Source of the DNA: CAYLYU01 sp964501925
GTDB taxonomy: Bacteria > Pseudomonadota > Zetaproteobacteria > Mariprofundales > Mariprofundaceae
Direction of reading: 5' to 3'
NCBI GenBank assembly: GCA_964501925.1
Contig: CAZCTM010000004.1
Span: 1-64,000, forward strand
DNA: 64,000 nt
How positions within the stretch are numbered: position 1 is the stretch's first letter; every line of letters begins with the position of its first letter. The notes beneath the pieces are model-generated. The model saw only the letters and a list, made by a program, of their open reading frames with translations, was not told the DNA's origin and made no database searches. Shown piece by piece: positions 25,286 to 33,205 of the stretch. Made by a program: the position numbers and the translations under genes.

Positions 25286-25371
25286 GCCGGAGTGGTGAAA
25301 TTGGTAGACACGCCATCTTGAGGGGGTGGTGGGCTATGCCCGTGCTGGTTCGAGTCCAGTCTCCGGCACCA
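25286..25371 (+). tRNA. tRNA-Leu (anticodon GAG)
   Basis: 86 bases. Acceptor arm GCCGGAG pairs with CTCCGGC, with discriminator A and an encoded CCA. The anticodon loop TTGAGGG has GAG at 25320-25322. The long variable arm (GGGCTATGCCC) marks a type II tRNA, and the T loop has GGTTCGAGTCC. It is intact, and its last 17 bases are duplicated at the far end of the integrated element, which shows that this gene is the attachment site. Confidence 0.96.
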
Positions 25372-25432
25372 TATGACAATCCCGCAACGTCCAATAAGGT
25401 CCGTAAGTGTAGCAACTACGGGCCTTTTTTCT
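25355..25432 (+). repeat. Left attachment repeat (attL) of the integrated element
   Basis: A 78-bp direct repeat matching 33688-33764. It spans the 3' end of tRNA-Leu, the spacer and the tRNA's terminator. The two copies differ by one deleted G in the tRNA part and one substitution (CCAATAAGG against CCAAGAAGG). Confidence 0.92.
25398..25430 (+). terminator. Intrinsic terminator after tRNA-Leu
   Basis: GGTCCGTA pairs with TACGGGCC (one G-T pair) and is followed by six T residues. It lies 26 bp after the tRNA and inside the attachment repeat. Confidence 0.85.
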
Positions 25433-25471
25433 TGACCCTTTGTTCCATGTTGTCCTATAGTATCCGGTACG

Positions 25472-25546
25472 GTACCCCACTTTAGGTGGGGTACAATCCG
25501 GGGTACAACGCCGTTTGGTTCCGGTTTTTGCATGGCTGTACCCCAC
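25472..25546. promoter_or_regulatory. Four GTGGGGTAC-type sites upstream of the integrase (putative arm sites)
   Basis: GTACCCCAC at 25472-25480 and GTGGGGTAC at 25486-25494 form a 9-bp palindrome; GGGGTACAA is at 25500-25508 and GTACCCCAC at 25538-25546. The same 9-mer occurs twice inside the right end of the element (33608-33628). Placement next to both att sites suits arm-type integrase or excisionase sites; the palindrome may also control int. Confidence 0.6.
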
Positions 25547-25561
25547 CCCTGTGGAGGCGCC

Positions 25562-26782
25562 ATGCTGGATGCCTTGAAGGTCAAGCGGGCCACCTGCCCG
25601 GAGGGAAAGCGGCAGGTGAAGCTGTACGACGCCAAGGGCTTGTTTCTGCTGGTAAGACCGAACGGCAGCAAGCTATGGCGCTTTCGCTACCAATACGCCG
25701 GCCGGGAAAAGCTGCTTGCCCTTGGATCATATCCCGAGGTTTCCCTGAAAGAGGCACGCGACCTTGCCGAGGAGGCACGGGCCAAGCTGACCCTTGGTGA
25801 AGACCCCGCCCATGACCGTACAGCCAAGCGGGCGGCGGCCAAGAAGACCGGCGACTGCTTTGAAAACGTGGCCCTGGCTTGGATGGAGCGGCAAAGAACC
25901 AAGTGGACGCCCAGGCATACGGCCAAGATGAACCGCTGGCTGCAAGCCGACATCCTGCCCTGGATCGGCGACAAGGCCCCCAACGCCATAGACGGTCAGG
26001 ATATCCTGGCCATACTGCGGCGCATTGAGTCTGACGGCCATATTGAGAAGGCGCACCGCGTCAAGGCCATGGTGCAACGCATCTTCGCCTATGCCATGGC
26101 GCACGGCCTGGCGAAGCGCAATCCTGCCGGCGACTTCAAGGCAAGAGATGCGCTGCCGCCCCAGGTGGTGAAACACCGCGCAACGATCAAGACGCCCAAG
26201 GAAGCCGGCGCCCTGATGCGCGCCATTACCGATTATCAGGGGGACTTCAGCGTGCGTTGCGCCCTGCTGATGCTCGCCTATGTATTCACCCGCCCAGGCG
26301 AACTGCGGTATGCCGAGTGGACGGAGGTTGACCTTGACGCCGCCACCTGGCGCATACCGGCGGAGAAGATGAAGATGCGCCGGCCGCATATCGTGCCTCT
26401 GGCCCGGCAGGTGCTCGCCATCCTGAAGGAACTGCGGCCGCTGACCGGCGATGGCCGCTACCTGTTTTCCAGCATGCGCACGCGTGACCGCCCCATGAGC
26501 GAGAACACCCTAAATGCCGCCCTGCGCCGCATGGGCTACAGCAAGGATGAGATGTGCAGCCATGGCTTCCGTGGCATGGCGTCCACCCTGCTGCATGAAC
26601 AAGGCTGGCCCAGTGATGTTGTCGAGCGGCAACTTGCCCACGGCGAGCGCAACGCGGTGAAGGCGGCTTACAACCACGCCGAACACCTGGAAGAGCACCG
26701 GGAGATGATGCAGTCATGGGCGGACTGGCTGGACGCCCTGAGAGACGGCGCCAGTGTGGTGCCGATAAAAGCGAGGAGGTGA
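25562..26782 (+). CDS. int: Tyrosine-recombinase integrase (P4-type, DUF4102 N-terminus)
   Basis: 406 residues from an ATG preceded by GTGGAGGCGCC. The N-terminal arm-binding domain has YDAKGLFLLVRPNGSKLWR and LGSYPEVSLKEAR, typical of P4-like integrases. The core-binding domain is at about 100-190. Catalytic residues are Arg244 (TRPGELRYAEW), His334 and Arg337 (SHGFRGMAST), His360 (LAHGE) and the nucleophile Tyr370 (KAAYNH). It would insert the element into tRNA-Leu. It is the gene closest to attL, as usual for tRNA-targeting islands. Confidence 0.95.
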   Translation: MLDALKVKRATCPEGKRQVKLYDAKGLFLLVRPNGSKLWRFRYQYAGREKLLALGSYPEVSLKEARDLAEEARAKLTLGEDPAHDRTAKRAAAKKTGDCFENVALAWMERQRTKWTPRHTAKMNRWLQADILPWIGDKAPNAIDGQDILAILRRIESDGHIEKAHRVKAMVQRIFAYAMAHGLAKRNPAGDFKARDALPPQVVKHRATIKTPKEAGALMRAITDYQGDFSVRCALLMLAYVFTRPGELRYAEWTEVDLDAATWRIPAEKMKMRRPHIVPLARQVLAILKELRPLTGDGRYLFSSMRTRDRPMSENTLNAALRRMGYSKDEMCSHGFRGMASTLLHEQGWPSDVVERQLAHGERNAVKAAYNHAEHLEEHREMMQSWADWLDALRDGASVVPIKARR

Positions 26783-26784
26783 AT

Positions 26785-27006
26785 ATGACAAACGTGACGG
26801 AACTGAAACCTGATGAGGAGACGCTGACCATTACCAATATGGATGATGACATGCTGTTTATGACGGTGGCCCAGCATCTTAAAAGCCTGACGAATGCACT
26901 GCGCGACGCTCGCGGCGGCATTGATCTGTCCGGCAGAGATATGGCAAACATCCTGGAGCCTGTTTGTCTTCTGATGGGAGCTGCGAATAAGCGGCGGAAT
27001 GGGTGA
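26785..27006 (+). CDS. Small acidic protein of the integrated element, unknown
   Basis: 73 residues from an ATG with a strong AGGAGG ribosome site; it starts 2 bp after the integrase stop. The N-terminal half is acidic (ELKPDEETLTITNMDDDMLF) and the rest looks helical. There is no signal, membrane segment or recognised domain. Position after int suggests a recombination directionality factor or regulator, but nothing in the sequence shows it. Confidence 0.6.
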   Translation: MTNVTELKPDEETLTITNMDDDMLFMTVAQHLKSLTNALRDARGGIDLSGRDMANILEPVCLLMGAANKRRNG

Positions 27007-27125
27007 CATAAAGACCGCTTGACCCCTGGCCTGGGGCGGATAGGCAGGAAGTCGCGAGCCTGCCGACAAGCGAGCATCCCCGCTTCCGCCTTGGCCTTTC
27101 ATCTTGGGATGCTGAGGGATGAGCA

Positions 27126-27875
27126 ATGAAAGACAACCACGAAGACCTGACAACCGACGCCTATGTGCGGCTACCCTGGGAACTTATAGAAGGCGAAGGC
27201 CTGGACATCGAGGAAGCCAAGGACCTGCGCTTGGTTGTGACTCTGTTTGACGACTGCGGCGACCGTTTCCGGCTTGAAAAGGGCGACACCCCCGCGGCCG
27301 TCCTTTCTGATGCCCGCATGCTGCTGCGTGCTCGCCGCAGTGAATGGGAAAAAGACCGCAACCCTGTGGTGGCCTTGGAGGCGATCCTTATTGCCTATAA
27401 AGGCGGCCTGTTCCCACCGATATGGGCGCTGAAATGGTTTTGTGAGCGACTGGAAGAGTGGTACCCCGGCAACGACAAGACGCGACTTGATGAAGTGCTT
27501 GGCTTGCGCTCCAAGGGCAAGGGCACCTGGCCAGCTTTCAAGAGGGCGATACAAGCCAATCATTATGCCCGCATCCGCGAAGATGTGGGGTTACTCCGCT
27601 GCCTGGGCCTTTCGCTGGAGGGCGCTGCCGAGAAGGTGGCCCGTGCCATGGAAGAGGAAGAGAAGGAAAAAGGCAGCCTGGACGCGACTGGTTGGGGCGT
27701 AGCTAAGGCGCTGGACACCGCAACGATCATAAACCTGTGCAAGGGCAACAACCCCTTAGCCAACGCTACACCTGAAGACATCGAAAGATGGAAAGCTCAG
27801 AAAGACGTGATCCTGCGCCGCTTCCCTTGCATCACCACATCTGCACCGCATAAGCCGAGGAAGCCTAAGGGATAA
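27126..27875 (+). CDS. Conserved-looking protein of the integrated element, unknown
   Basis: 249 residues, soluble and mixed-charge. Notable stretches are LPWELIEGEGLDIEEAKDLR, an aromatic patch (FPPIWALKWFCERLEEWYPG) and an acidic helix EEEEKEKGS near residue 175. The C-terminus is basic and Pro/Lys-rich. I recognise no family. It lies between the small ORF and alpA, separated from each by about 110 bp, so it may have its own promoter. The 3' end runs into a 32-bp tandem repeat. Confidence 0.6.
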   Translation: MKDNHEDLTTDAYVRLPWELIEGEGLDIEEAKDLRLVVTLFDDCGDRFRLEKGDTPAAVLSDARMLLRARRSEWEKDRNPVVALEAILIAYKGGLFPPIWALKWFCERLEEWYPGNDKTRLDEVLGLRSKGKGTWPAFKRAIQANHYARIREDVGLLRCLGLSLEGAAEKVARAMEEEEKEKGSLDATGWGVAKALDTATIINLCKGNNPLANATPEDIERWKAQKDVILRRFPCITTSAPHKPRKPKG

Positions 27876-27932
27876 GAGATAGCCTTTCTGTTGCCCTTCC
27901 GGGACAAGAGATAGTTTTTCTGTAGTACTTCC
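27869..27932. repeat. Tandem 32-bp imperfect repeat (iteron-like) upstream of alpA
   Basis: Two adjacent 32-bp units (27869-27900 and 27901-27932) agree at 26 of 32 positions and share AAGAGATAG and TTTCTGT. They lie in the gap between the 249-residue protein and alpA/repA. Binding by the AlpA-type regulator or RepA-like protein is possible. Confidence 0.55.
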
Positions 27933-27986
27933 AATGATCTGAACCGGCCCCATCGTTAGCCGCATCTGCTTTACGGAGGTGCCGCG

Positions 27987-28208
27987 ATGTGCCAAACAAC
28001 ACCAACTCTCGCAACGCCCGAGCGCCTGCTTCGGCTGCGAGACGTGTGCGACCGCGTGCATGTTGGAAAATCCACCATCTGGCGCTGGGTAGCTGAAGGC
28101 CGTTTTCCCCGTCCCATACGACTCGGCCGGCGATGTACCTGCTGGCGGCAATCGGAACTGGACGCATGGATAGCTAACCCCGACAAATGGCACGGCAGCC
28201 GGCAGTGA
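27987..28208 (+). CDS. AlpA-family transcriptional regulator / excisionase
   Basis: 73 residues with a MerR/AlpA-type helix-turn-helix: LLRLRDVCDRVHVGKSTIWR, then WVAEGRFPRPIRLG and WRQSELDAWIA. AlpA proteins switch on integrase or act as excisionases in P4-like elements and Gram-negative phage satellites. The start follows CGGAGGTG. It overlaps the RepA-like gene by 22 bp and reads in the same direction as int, unlike the divergent int-alpA layout known for many satellites. Confidence 0.88.
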   Translation: MCQTTPTLATPERLLRLRDVCDRVHVGKSTIWRWVAEGRFPRPIRLGRRCTCWRQSELDAWIANPDKWHGSRQ

Positions 28209-29368
28209 GTGCGGAGGCGATGCCAAGCGGCGATGTGATCCGCCTCGCCGACGTGGCTCCAGAGCCGCTGCGCTGGCTGTGGCCCGGCCGCATCCCCCTG
28301 GGAAAGCTGACCATCATCGCCGGCGACCCAGGTCTTGGGAAGTCTCTACTCACAACCGCGATGGCAGCGCACGTATCCACCGGCCGGCCATGGCCCGTTG
28401 GCGGAGCGCCATGCGAGCGCGGCAGTGTCCTGGTTCTGAGCGCGGAAGACGATCTAGGCGACACCATCCGGCCCCGCCTGGACGCCGCTGCCGCTGACGT
28501 GTCGCGCGTGTTTGCGCTGCCGATGCTGACGGAGATTGACGGCGACGGCCGTCCCTTCCGCCGCATGCCGAATCTGGCTGCCGACGTTGAACAACTCGAT
28601 ACCATCTTATCGAATCTGCCGGATTGCCGCCTGCTCACCATTGACCCCGTTTCCGCCTACCTTGGCGGCATTGACTCGCATAAAAACGCTGACCTTCGCG
28701 CTGTGCTCGGCCCGTGGGCGGAGTTGGCTGCCCGCCGCAAGGTGGCCGTGGTTTGCGTGAGCCACCTAAACAAGAGCGCAGGCGCGGCAATGTATCGCAC
28801 TGCCGGCAGCATCGCCTTCGTAGCTGCCGCCCGTGCCGCCTACGCTGTGACCAAAGACGCGGATGACGCCACCCGCCGGCTTGTGGTGCCGGTTAAGATG
28901 AACTTGGCACCGGATGACCTTGGCGCCTTGGCCTTCCGTGTAGTCGGCAACGGTGCACCCCGTATCGAATGGGAGCCGGACCCTGTGCCTATAACGGCCG
29001 ATCAAGCCCTGGCCCCGGCTGAAGATGGTGAGGCACACACCGCCACCGCTGACGCTGCCGAGTGGCTGCGTGAGCTACTGGCCGACGGCGAGCTGCTGCA
29101 ACGTGACGTTGAACGTCACGCGAAGGCGGCCGGCTTTGCCTGGCGGACCGTGCACCGCGCGAAAGCTGCGGCCGGAGTTGAGAGTGTTCGCAAAGGCTTT
29201 GGAAAGGGTGCGCGATATGTTTGGCGCCTCATGTGTGCCATGGATGACCATGAATGCCAGCCCCCGGACGTTGGCACGCATGGCACGCATGGCACGCATG
29301 GCACGCATGGCGAGCATGAAGAGCCGACTGACGCCGACTTGTTTGCCGGCCAAGGGGCGGTACTGTGA
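28187..29368 (+). CDS. RepA-like AAA ATPase (RecA/DnaB-type helicase)
   Basis: 393 residues from ATG 28187; a GTG at 28205 that overlaps the alpA stop as GTGA would give 387. Walker A is IAGDPGLGKSLL (46-53 core) and Walker B CRLLTIDPVSAYLG. VLSAEDDLGDTIRPRL and VVCVSHLNKS are typical of the RepA/AAA_25 group found in plasmids and islands. A winged-helix-like C-terminal part (LLQRDVERHAKAAGFAWRTV) ends in a Gly-Thr-His repeat region. It is a likely replication helicase for the excised element. Confidence 0.88.
   Translation: MARQPAVSAEAMPSGDVIRLADVAPEPLRWLWPGRIPLGKLTIIAGDPGLGKSLLTTAMAAHVSTGRPWPVGGAPCERGSVLVLSAEDDLGDTIRPRLDAAAADVSRVFALPMLTEIDGDGRPFRRMPNLAADVEQLDTILSNLPDCRLLTIDPVSAYLGGIDSHKNADLRAVLGPWAELAARRKVAVVCVSHLNKSAGAAMYRTAGSIAFVAAARAAYAVTKDADDATRRLVVPVKMNLAPDDLGALAFRVVGNGAPRIEWEPDPVPITADQALAPAEDGEAHTATADAAEWLRELLADGELLQRDVERHAKAAGFAWRTVHRAKAAAGVESVRKGFGKGARYVWRLMCAMDDHECQPPDVGTHGTHGTHGTHGEHEEPTDADLFAGQGAVL
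29273..29308. repeat. In-frame 9-bp tandem repeat (GGCACGCAT x4)
   Basis: Four perfect units, then a degenerate fifth (GGCGAGCAT), encode Gly-Thr-His repeats near the C-terminus of the RepA-like protein. Perfect units point to slippage, so copy number could vary between strains without changing the frame. Confidence 0.9.
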
Positions 29369-29838
29369 GCACCCCCGGCGGCCTGATTGCAGCCTGCAAG
29401 AGGCTGGGCGTGGCATTGAGCATCGAGGGCGACAAGCTGCGCGTGCGTGCACCAAATGGTATGCCCCGCGACCTGCTGGAGGATCTGCGCAAGCACAAGC
29501 CGGAGATCATGGCCGAACTGCGCAAGCGCCATCCCGCGCACAACATGGCCGTGATGATGGTTCTGCCCGACGGCAGGCAATACTGGCTAGCACCTGACGG
29601 CATGGAGTTTGACGCCGGCGGCCTGCCCGTGCTGAGGCGATCCGTCCTGGATGCCCTGGTTGCCGCAGGCAAAGCCACCAAGGAAGAGCTGCGCCACCTG
29701 ATTGACGCAGCCCATGAGCTGGGCGGCGGTGATGTGCGCATGGAGCCGCAAGCCCAAGGGGCTGCATCCCTGCCGGAGACTGAAAAGGCCCGTAGCGGCG
29801 AAATGAGCGCGCCGGTTTCCGGCGGAGGGGCCAAGTGA
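29365..29838 (+). CDS. TubC N-terminal-docking-domain-like protein
   Basis: 157 residues from a GTG that overlaps the previous stop (GTGA) behind AAGGGGCGG. Residues 5-55 (LIAACKRLGVALSIEGDKLR, then RVRAPNG and HKPEIMAELRKR) fit the TubC_N fold, first known as a docking domain of polyketide/peptide synthases but common in mobile elements beside replication genes. The rest, with LLPDGR-like strands and a helix, is not recognised. A docking or DNA-binding role for the replication protein is inferred only from position. Confidence 0.7.
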   Translation: MSTPGGLIAACKRLGVALSIEGDKLRVRAPNGMPRDLLEDLRKHKPEIMAELRKRHPAHNMAVMMVLPDGRQYWLAPDGMEFDAGGLPVLRRSVLDALVAAGKATKEELRHLIDAAHELGGGDVRMEPQAQGAASLPETEKARSGEMSAPVSGGGAK

Positions 29839-30293
29839 GCGCATTTATCGGCATCGACCCTGGCAAAACCGGCGCCCTGGCCGTGATCCACCCCGAAGGC
29901 GCAGAGGCCTGGCGCTGGCCTGGCGACGTGGTGACGACTGCCGACCTGCTGCGCGACGTGTTGACCCGTCACCGCGTGACCCTGTGCTGTATCGAGAAAG
30001 TGGCGAGCCGCCCCGGCCAAGGTGTGCGATCCGTGTTCACCTTTGGCGAGAACTTTGGCGCATGGCAAGGCCTGCTGGCCGCCTTTGCCGTCCCCTACAC
30101 CTTTGCAACCCCGCACCAATGGCAGAAAGCCGTCCTGGATGCCGGCGGCGGCGATACCAAGGTCCGAAGCCTGAACATGGCCCGGCGCCTGTTCCCTGAT
30201 GTTGACCTGAGCCGCAAGGGTGACCATGGCATGAGTGATGCCCTGCTGCTGGCGCTATACGTCAAGCGGTTGCACCTGAGAGGCACGGCATGA
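29835..30293 (+). CDS. RuvC-like Holliday-junction resolvase
   Basis: 152 residues from a GTG overlapping the previous stop, behind GGAGGGG. The RNase-H-like core has the catalytic acids of RuvC: Asp in FIGIDPGKTGALAV (near 8), Glu in CCIEKVASRPGQG (near 54) and Asp in DHGMSDALLLALY (near 138). It would cut branched DNA during recombination or replication of the element. Phage and island RuvC-like enzymes of this length are common. It is part of the overlapping recombination block. Confidence 0.85.
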   Translation: MSAFIGIDPGKTGALAVIHPEGAEAWRWPGDVVTTADLLRDVLTRHRVTLCCIEKVASRPGQGVRSVFTFGENFGAWQGLLAAFAVPYTFATPHQWQKAVLDAGGGDTKVRSLNMARRLFPDVDLSRKGDHGMSDALLLALYVKRLHLRGTA

Positions 30294-30550
30294 GCCGGCT
30301 GGCCGGCATCATCCTGGATAGCGCATGGGAAGCACTGTGCCATGGAGCGGAGGCAGGTTGCGAGGATTGCCCGTGGCTGTCCACAAGTCGAGAGCGCTAC
30401 GACATCGGCGAGCATGTGGAATGGCAACGCTGGATCGAGTGCGAAGCCCCCGGCCCGGAGCAATGCCCGATTGTCCGCGACGGCCTGGAGGCCGCCCTGG
30501 ATCTGCTCGAAACACCAAGAAAGGAGAATGACCATGTACGGCCTGACTGA
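30290..30550 (+). CDS. Small Cys-containing protein of the integrated element, unknown
   Basis: 86 residues, starting at an ATGA overlap with the RuvC-like gene. Four Cys (CHGAEAGCEDC and IECEAPGPEQC region) could bind zinc. No domain is recognised. The 3' end overlaps the SSB-like gene by 17 bp, so it is very likely translated with its neighbours. Confidence 0.6.
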   Translation: MSRLAGIILDSAWEALCHGAEAGCEDCPWLSTSRERYDIGEHVEWQRWIECEAPGPEQCPIVRDGLEAALDLLETPRKENDHVRPD

Positions 30551-30887
30551 ACTGAAGATTGAAGGCACTGTTGCCAGCCCGCCGGAGGTGGTGCGCGATG
30601 CCGCAAGCGGTGATCCTCTGGTACGCTGCCGCATATCTGTGGATGTGCCGCGTGGCGGCAATCCTGACGACAAGGAAGCGTGCAAGCGGCCACTGTCGGC
30701 CCTGAGCCTGACTGTGGTGGCAACGCACTGGCAGCCGGCGCATGCGCTGTCCATGTGTTCCCTGGGCAATGAAGTGGGTGTGATCGGCGAGTTGCGGCGC
30801 AACCCCCGTGACGGCCGCTTGGAACTGTACGCGGACTGGTTGCTGCGCATGTGCACGCCAGCGGAAGTCGAGGCCGCCAATGGATAA
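30534..30887 (+). CDS. Single-stranded-DNA-binding-like (OB-fold) protein
   Basis: 117 residues from an ATG with AAGGAGA upstream; another ATG lies two codons earlier. The start YGLTELKIEGTVASPPEVV, the central VRCRISVDVPRG and the later ALSLTVVATHWQPAHALSMC and NEVGVIGELRRNPRDGRLEL follow the strand order of an SSB OB-fold. There is no acidic SSB tail. It overlaps the RecE-like gene by 8 bp, and SSB-like proteins often accompany RecET modules. Confidence 0.68.
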   Translation: MYGLTELKIEGTVASPPEVVRDAASGDPLVRCRISVDVPRGGNPDDKEACKRPLSALSLTVVATHWQPAHALSMCSLGNEVGVIGELRRNPRDGRLELYADWLLRMCTPAEVEAANG

Positions 30888-31719
30888 GCTGCCACGCATC
30901 GTGCGCGGCATGCCTGCGGCGGAGTATCACGCGCACCCGGCAGTATCGCGCAGTGACCTGGGCCTGGTTCACCGCTGCCCGGCTCTGTTCAAGGCCAAGC
31001 GCGACGGCCTGCTGCCGGAGAGTGAAAGCCCGGCTCTGGCCTTTGGCACGCTGGCGCATACGGCAATCCTGGAACTGGAGGAGTTGCCCAAGCGCTACGC
31101 CACCTTTGACGGCCGCCGTGGCACCAAGGCACACAAGGAAGCCCTGGCATCTGCCGAAGGCCGTGAGCTTGTGAAGACTGCCGATTGGGAGAAGGCCCAA
31201 GCCATGGCCGAGGCCATACGCGCGCATCCTGCCGCCCGTGAACTGCTGGCGGAGGGCGAGGCGGAAACGTCCTGCTTCTGGAAAGATCCTGAAACCGGCA
31301 TTGCCTGCAAGTGCCGACTGGACTGGGTGACGCCTGGCGCAGTCGTGGACGTGAAGACGGCCGCCTGTGCCGCCGCTGATGAGTTTTCCAAAGCCTGCTG
31401 GCGCTATGCCTACCACCGGCAAGCGGCCTTTTACTTGGACGGTGCCACAGCTTGTGGCCTGAACATGCGTCGCTTTGTCCTGCTGGTAGTCGAGAAAGAC
31501 CCGCCGCACCTGTGCGCCTGTTATGAGCTGGACGCCATGGACATCGAGCTGGGGCGTCAGTCCTGCCACCGCGACCTGGCGACCCTGCAAGCCTGCCTGG
31601 ATGCCGAGACCCGAGGCGAACCGAACGCATGGCCTGGCTACGGCGACAATGTGCAGCCCCTGGCCCTGCCCCGCTGGGCTTACTACGAGGAACAAGAGCA
31701 AGAGGAGATGACGGCATGA
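30880..31719 (+). CDS. RecE-like PD-(D/E)XK exonuclease (DUF3799 type)
   Basis: 279 residues. AAEYHAHPAVSRSDLGLVHR and SPALAFGTLAHTAILE are typical N-terminal blocks of exodeoxyribonuclease VIII-like proteins. The nuclease core is KCRLDWVTPGAVVDVKTA (Asp...Asp-x-Lys), followed by the AYHRQAAFYLDG helix. It would resect double-stranded ends to expose single strands for the RecT-like partner, with which it overlaps by 4 bp (ATGA). Confidence 0.87.
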   Translation: MDKLPRIVRGMPAAEYHAHPAVSRSDLGLVHRCPALFKAKRDGLLPESESPALAFGTLAHTAILELEELPKRYATFDGRRGTKAHKEALASAEGRELVKTADWEKAQAMAEAIRAHPAARELLAEGEAETSCFWKDPETGIACKCRLDWVTPGAVVDVKTAACAAADEFSKACWRYAYHRQAAFYLDGATACGLNMRRFVLLVVEKDPPHLCACYELDAMDIELGRQSCHRDLATLQACLDAETRGEPNAWPGYGDNVQPLALPRWAYYEEQEQEEMTA

Positions 31720-32564
31720 ACACCGAACTTGCAACCACGACCGCGCCCGCACCGGCCCAGGTCCAGCAACCGATGACCCGCGAGCAAGTGGAATTGGTGA
31801 AGCGCACCATTGCCAAGGGCGCAACCGATGACGAGCTGGCACTGTTCATTGGCCAGTGCAACCGCACCGGCCTTGATCCGTTCGCGCGGCAAATTTACGC
31901 GATCAAGCGCCGGGACAAGCGCGAGCGCCGCGAGGTGATGAGCGTGCAAGTGTCCATTGACGGCCTGCGCCTGATTGCCGAGCGCACCGGCAAATATGCC
32001 GGCCAGCTTGGCCCCGAGTGGTGCGGCCCGGACGGCCGCTGGCGTGACGTGTGGTTAAAGGATGAACCACCGGCCGCTGCCCGTGTTGCCGTACTCAAGC
32101 ATGGCTTCAAGGAAGCGCTGTGGGCGGTGGCCCGCTGGACAAGCTACTGCCAAGTTGACAAGAGCGGCAAGCCAGCCGCCATGTGGGCGAAGATGCCGGA
32201 CTTGATGCTGGCAAAGGTGGCCGAGGCCTTGGCATTGCGGCGCGCCTTCCCGGCCGAACTGTCCGGCCTCTACTCGGCCGAAGAGATGGCCCAGGCTAAC
32301 CATGATTCGGCACCAGCCACAAGCACAACTGAAGCGTCTAAGGACGGCGAGTGGAAACCTGTCCTGGGTGAGATATTGACCTGCATTGGCTCGGCCGAGG
32401 ATGAAGAGGCCCTGCAAGCCGTGGCCGCCGCCGCTGCCAAACTGCCACCGCGAGAGCGCGAGGAAGCCCGCAAGGCCTACCGGGAGCGGCAAGCCGCGCT
32501 GCGCCAGCCTGAGCCAGCAGAAGCTGAAGCCCAGCCCGAGCCACAAACAGAATGGATTGAATAG
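31716..32564 (+). CDS. RecT/Bet-family single-strand annealing protein
   Basis: 282 residues. ELALFIGQCNRTGLDPFARQ, IYAIKRRDKRERREVMSVQV and SIDGLRLIAERTGKYAGQ are the signature blocks of the Bet (lambda Beta) branch; MWAKMPDLMLAKVAEALALR and AFPAELSGLYSAEEM close the core. A variable Glu/Ala/Pro-rich tail follows. It anneals complementary single strands. With the RecE-like, SSB-like and RuvC-like genes it forms a full recombination module. Confidence 0.93.
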   Translation: MNTELATTTAPAPAQVQQPMTREQVELVKRTIAKGATDDELALFIGQCNRTGLDPFARQIYAIKRRDKRERREVMSVQVSIDGLRLIAERTGKYAGQLGPEWCGPDGRWRDVWLKDEPPAAARVAVLKHGFKEALWAVARWTSYCQVDKSGKPAAMWAKMPDLMLAKVAEALALRRAFPAELSGLYSAEEMAQANHDSAPATSTTEASKDGEWKPVLGEILTCIGSAEDEEALQAVAAAAAKLPPREREEARKAYRERQAALRQPEPAEAEAQPEPQTEWIE

Positions 32565-32574
32565 GAGCGAAGCC

Positions 32575-33132
32575 ATGCAAATCACTGTGAAATTCGATAC
32601 GAGGAAGCTGCAAAAGGAATTGGACCGCGTTCGTAAGGGCCTGGCTGACCGAGCAAGCAATATGGCGCTCAATAAGACGATTGCCAAGGCGCGGACGGAG
32701 TCATACAGCGTTATTCGCTCGGAATACAACATCAAGCAGCGGGACGTAGCCAAGCGTTTGCGCGTGCTCAAAGCTGGCAGACGAAGGCACTATGCTGTGC
32801 TTGAACCCAGACCTGGAGGCCGGGCCCTTAACGTGCGGAGATTCACGCGGGCTAAGCGGCTGGACCCGAGGCGCAAGCGACAACTGACGTTTCAGATACG
32901 GCGCGGCAAGCGTGTGCAAATCCCCGGCGCTTTTATTGGGAACAAGGGGCGCACAGTGTTCCGCCGTGTTGGCCATAAACGCCTGCCGATTGAGCCTGTC
33001 TATACCATTGGGGTTCCGCAAATGTTTGGCGCAAGGCGCGTGAGAGAGCGTGTGCTTGCTCGCATCCGGAAGGAATTTCCGATTGAGATGGACCGCGCTG
33101 TGAGGCACGTGCTGAGGAAGGGAGGAAAGTGA
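32575..33132 (+). CDS. Phage minor tail protein Z-like protein
   Basis: 185 residues, strongly basic, from an ATG behind TAGGAGCGAAGCC. NMALNKTIAKARTESYSVIR, YNIKQRDVAKRLRVLKA and IEMDRAVRHVLRK follow the plan of lambda gpZ-type tail proteins. No other tail gene is present. Either it is a relic of a prophage or this element uses the protein to act on the tails or packaging of a helper phage; the sequence does not decide. Confidence 0.7.
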   Translation: MQITVKFDTRKLQKELDRVRKGLADRASNMALNKTIAKARTESYSVIRSEYNIKQRDVAKRLRVLKAGRRRHYAVLEPRPGGRALNVRRFTRAKRLDPRRKRQLTFQIRRGKRVQIPGAFIGNKGRTVFRRVGHKRLPIEPVYTIGVPQMFGARRVRERVLARIRKEFPIEMDRAVRHVLRKGGK

Positions 33133-33205
33133 GCGGGTCCTTCTTGAGAGTGTGCTATGCGGGTGCGTTGCGGCGCCAAATCTCGCCAAGTTTATGGCCT
33201 GAAAC

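Noticed and set aside
26286..27077. Long minus-strand open frame (263 codons)
   Set aside because: It runs antisense through the integrase gene, is Ser/Arg/Pro-rich low complexity, and reflects G+C-rich codon bias.
29273..29317. Short tandem repeat as CRISPR or iteron
   Set aside because: It is in frame within a clear coding sequence and encodes Gly-Thr-His units.
29229..30227. Minus-strand open frame of 332 codons
   Set aside because: Antisense shadow of the TubC-like and RuvC-like genes.
30397..31842. Long minus-strand open frame (481 codons)
   Set aside because: Antisense to the SSB-like and RecE-like genes, both with clear motifs; no motif or start signal in the antisense frame.
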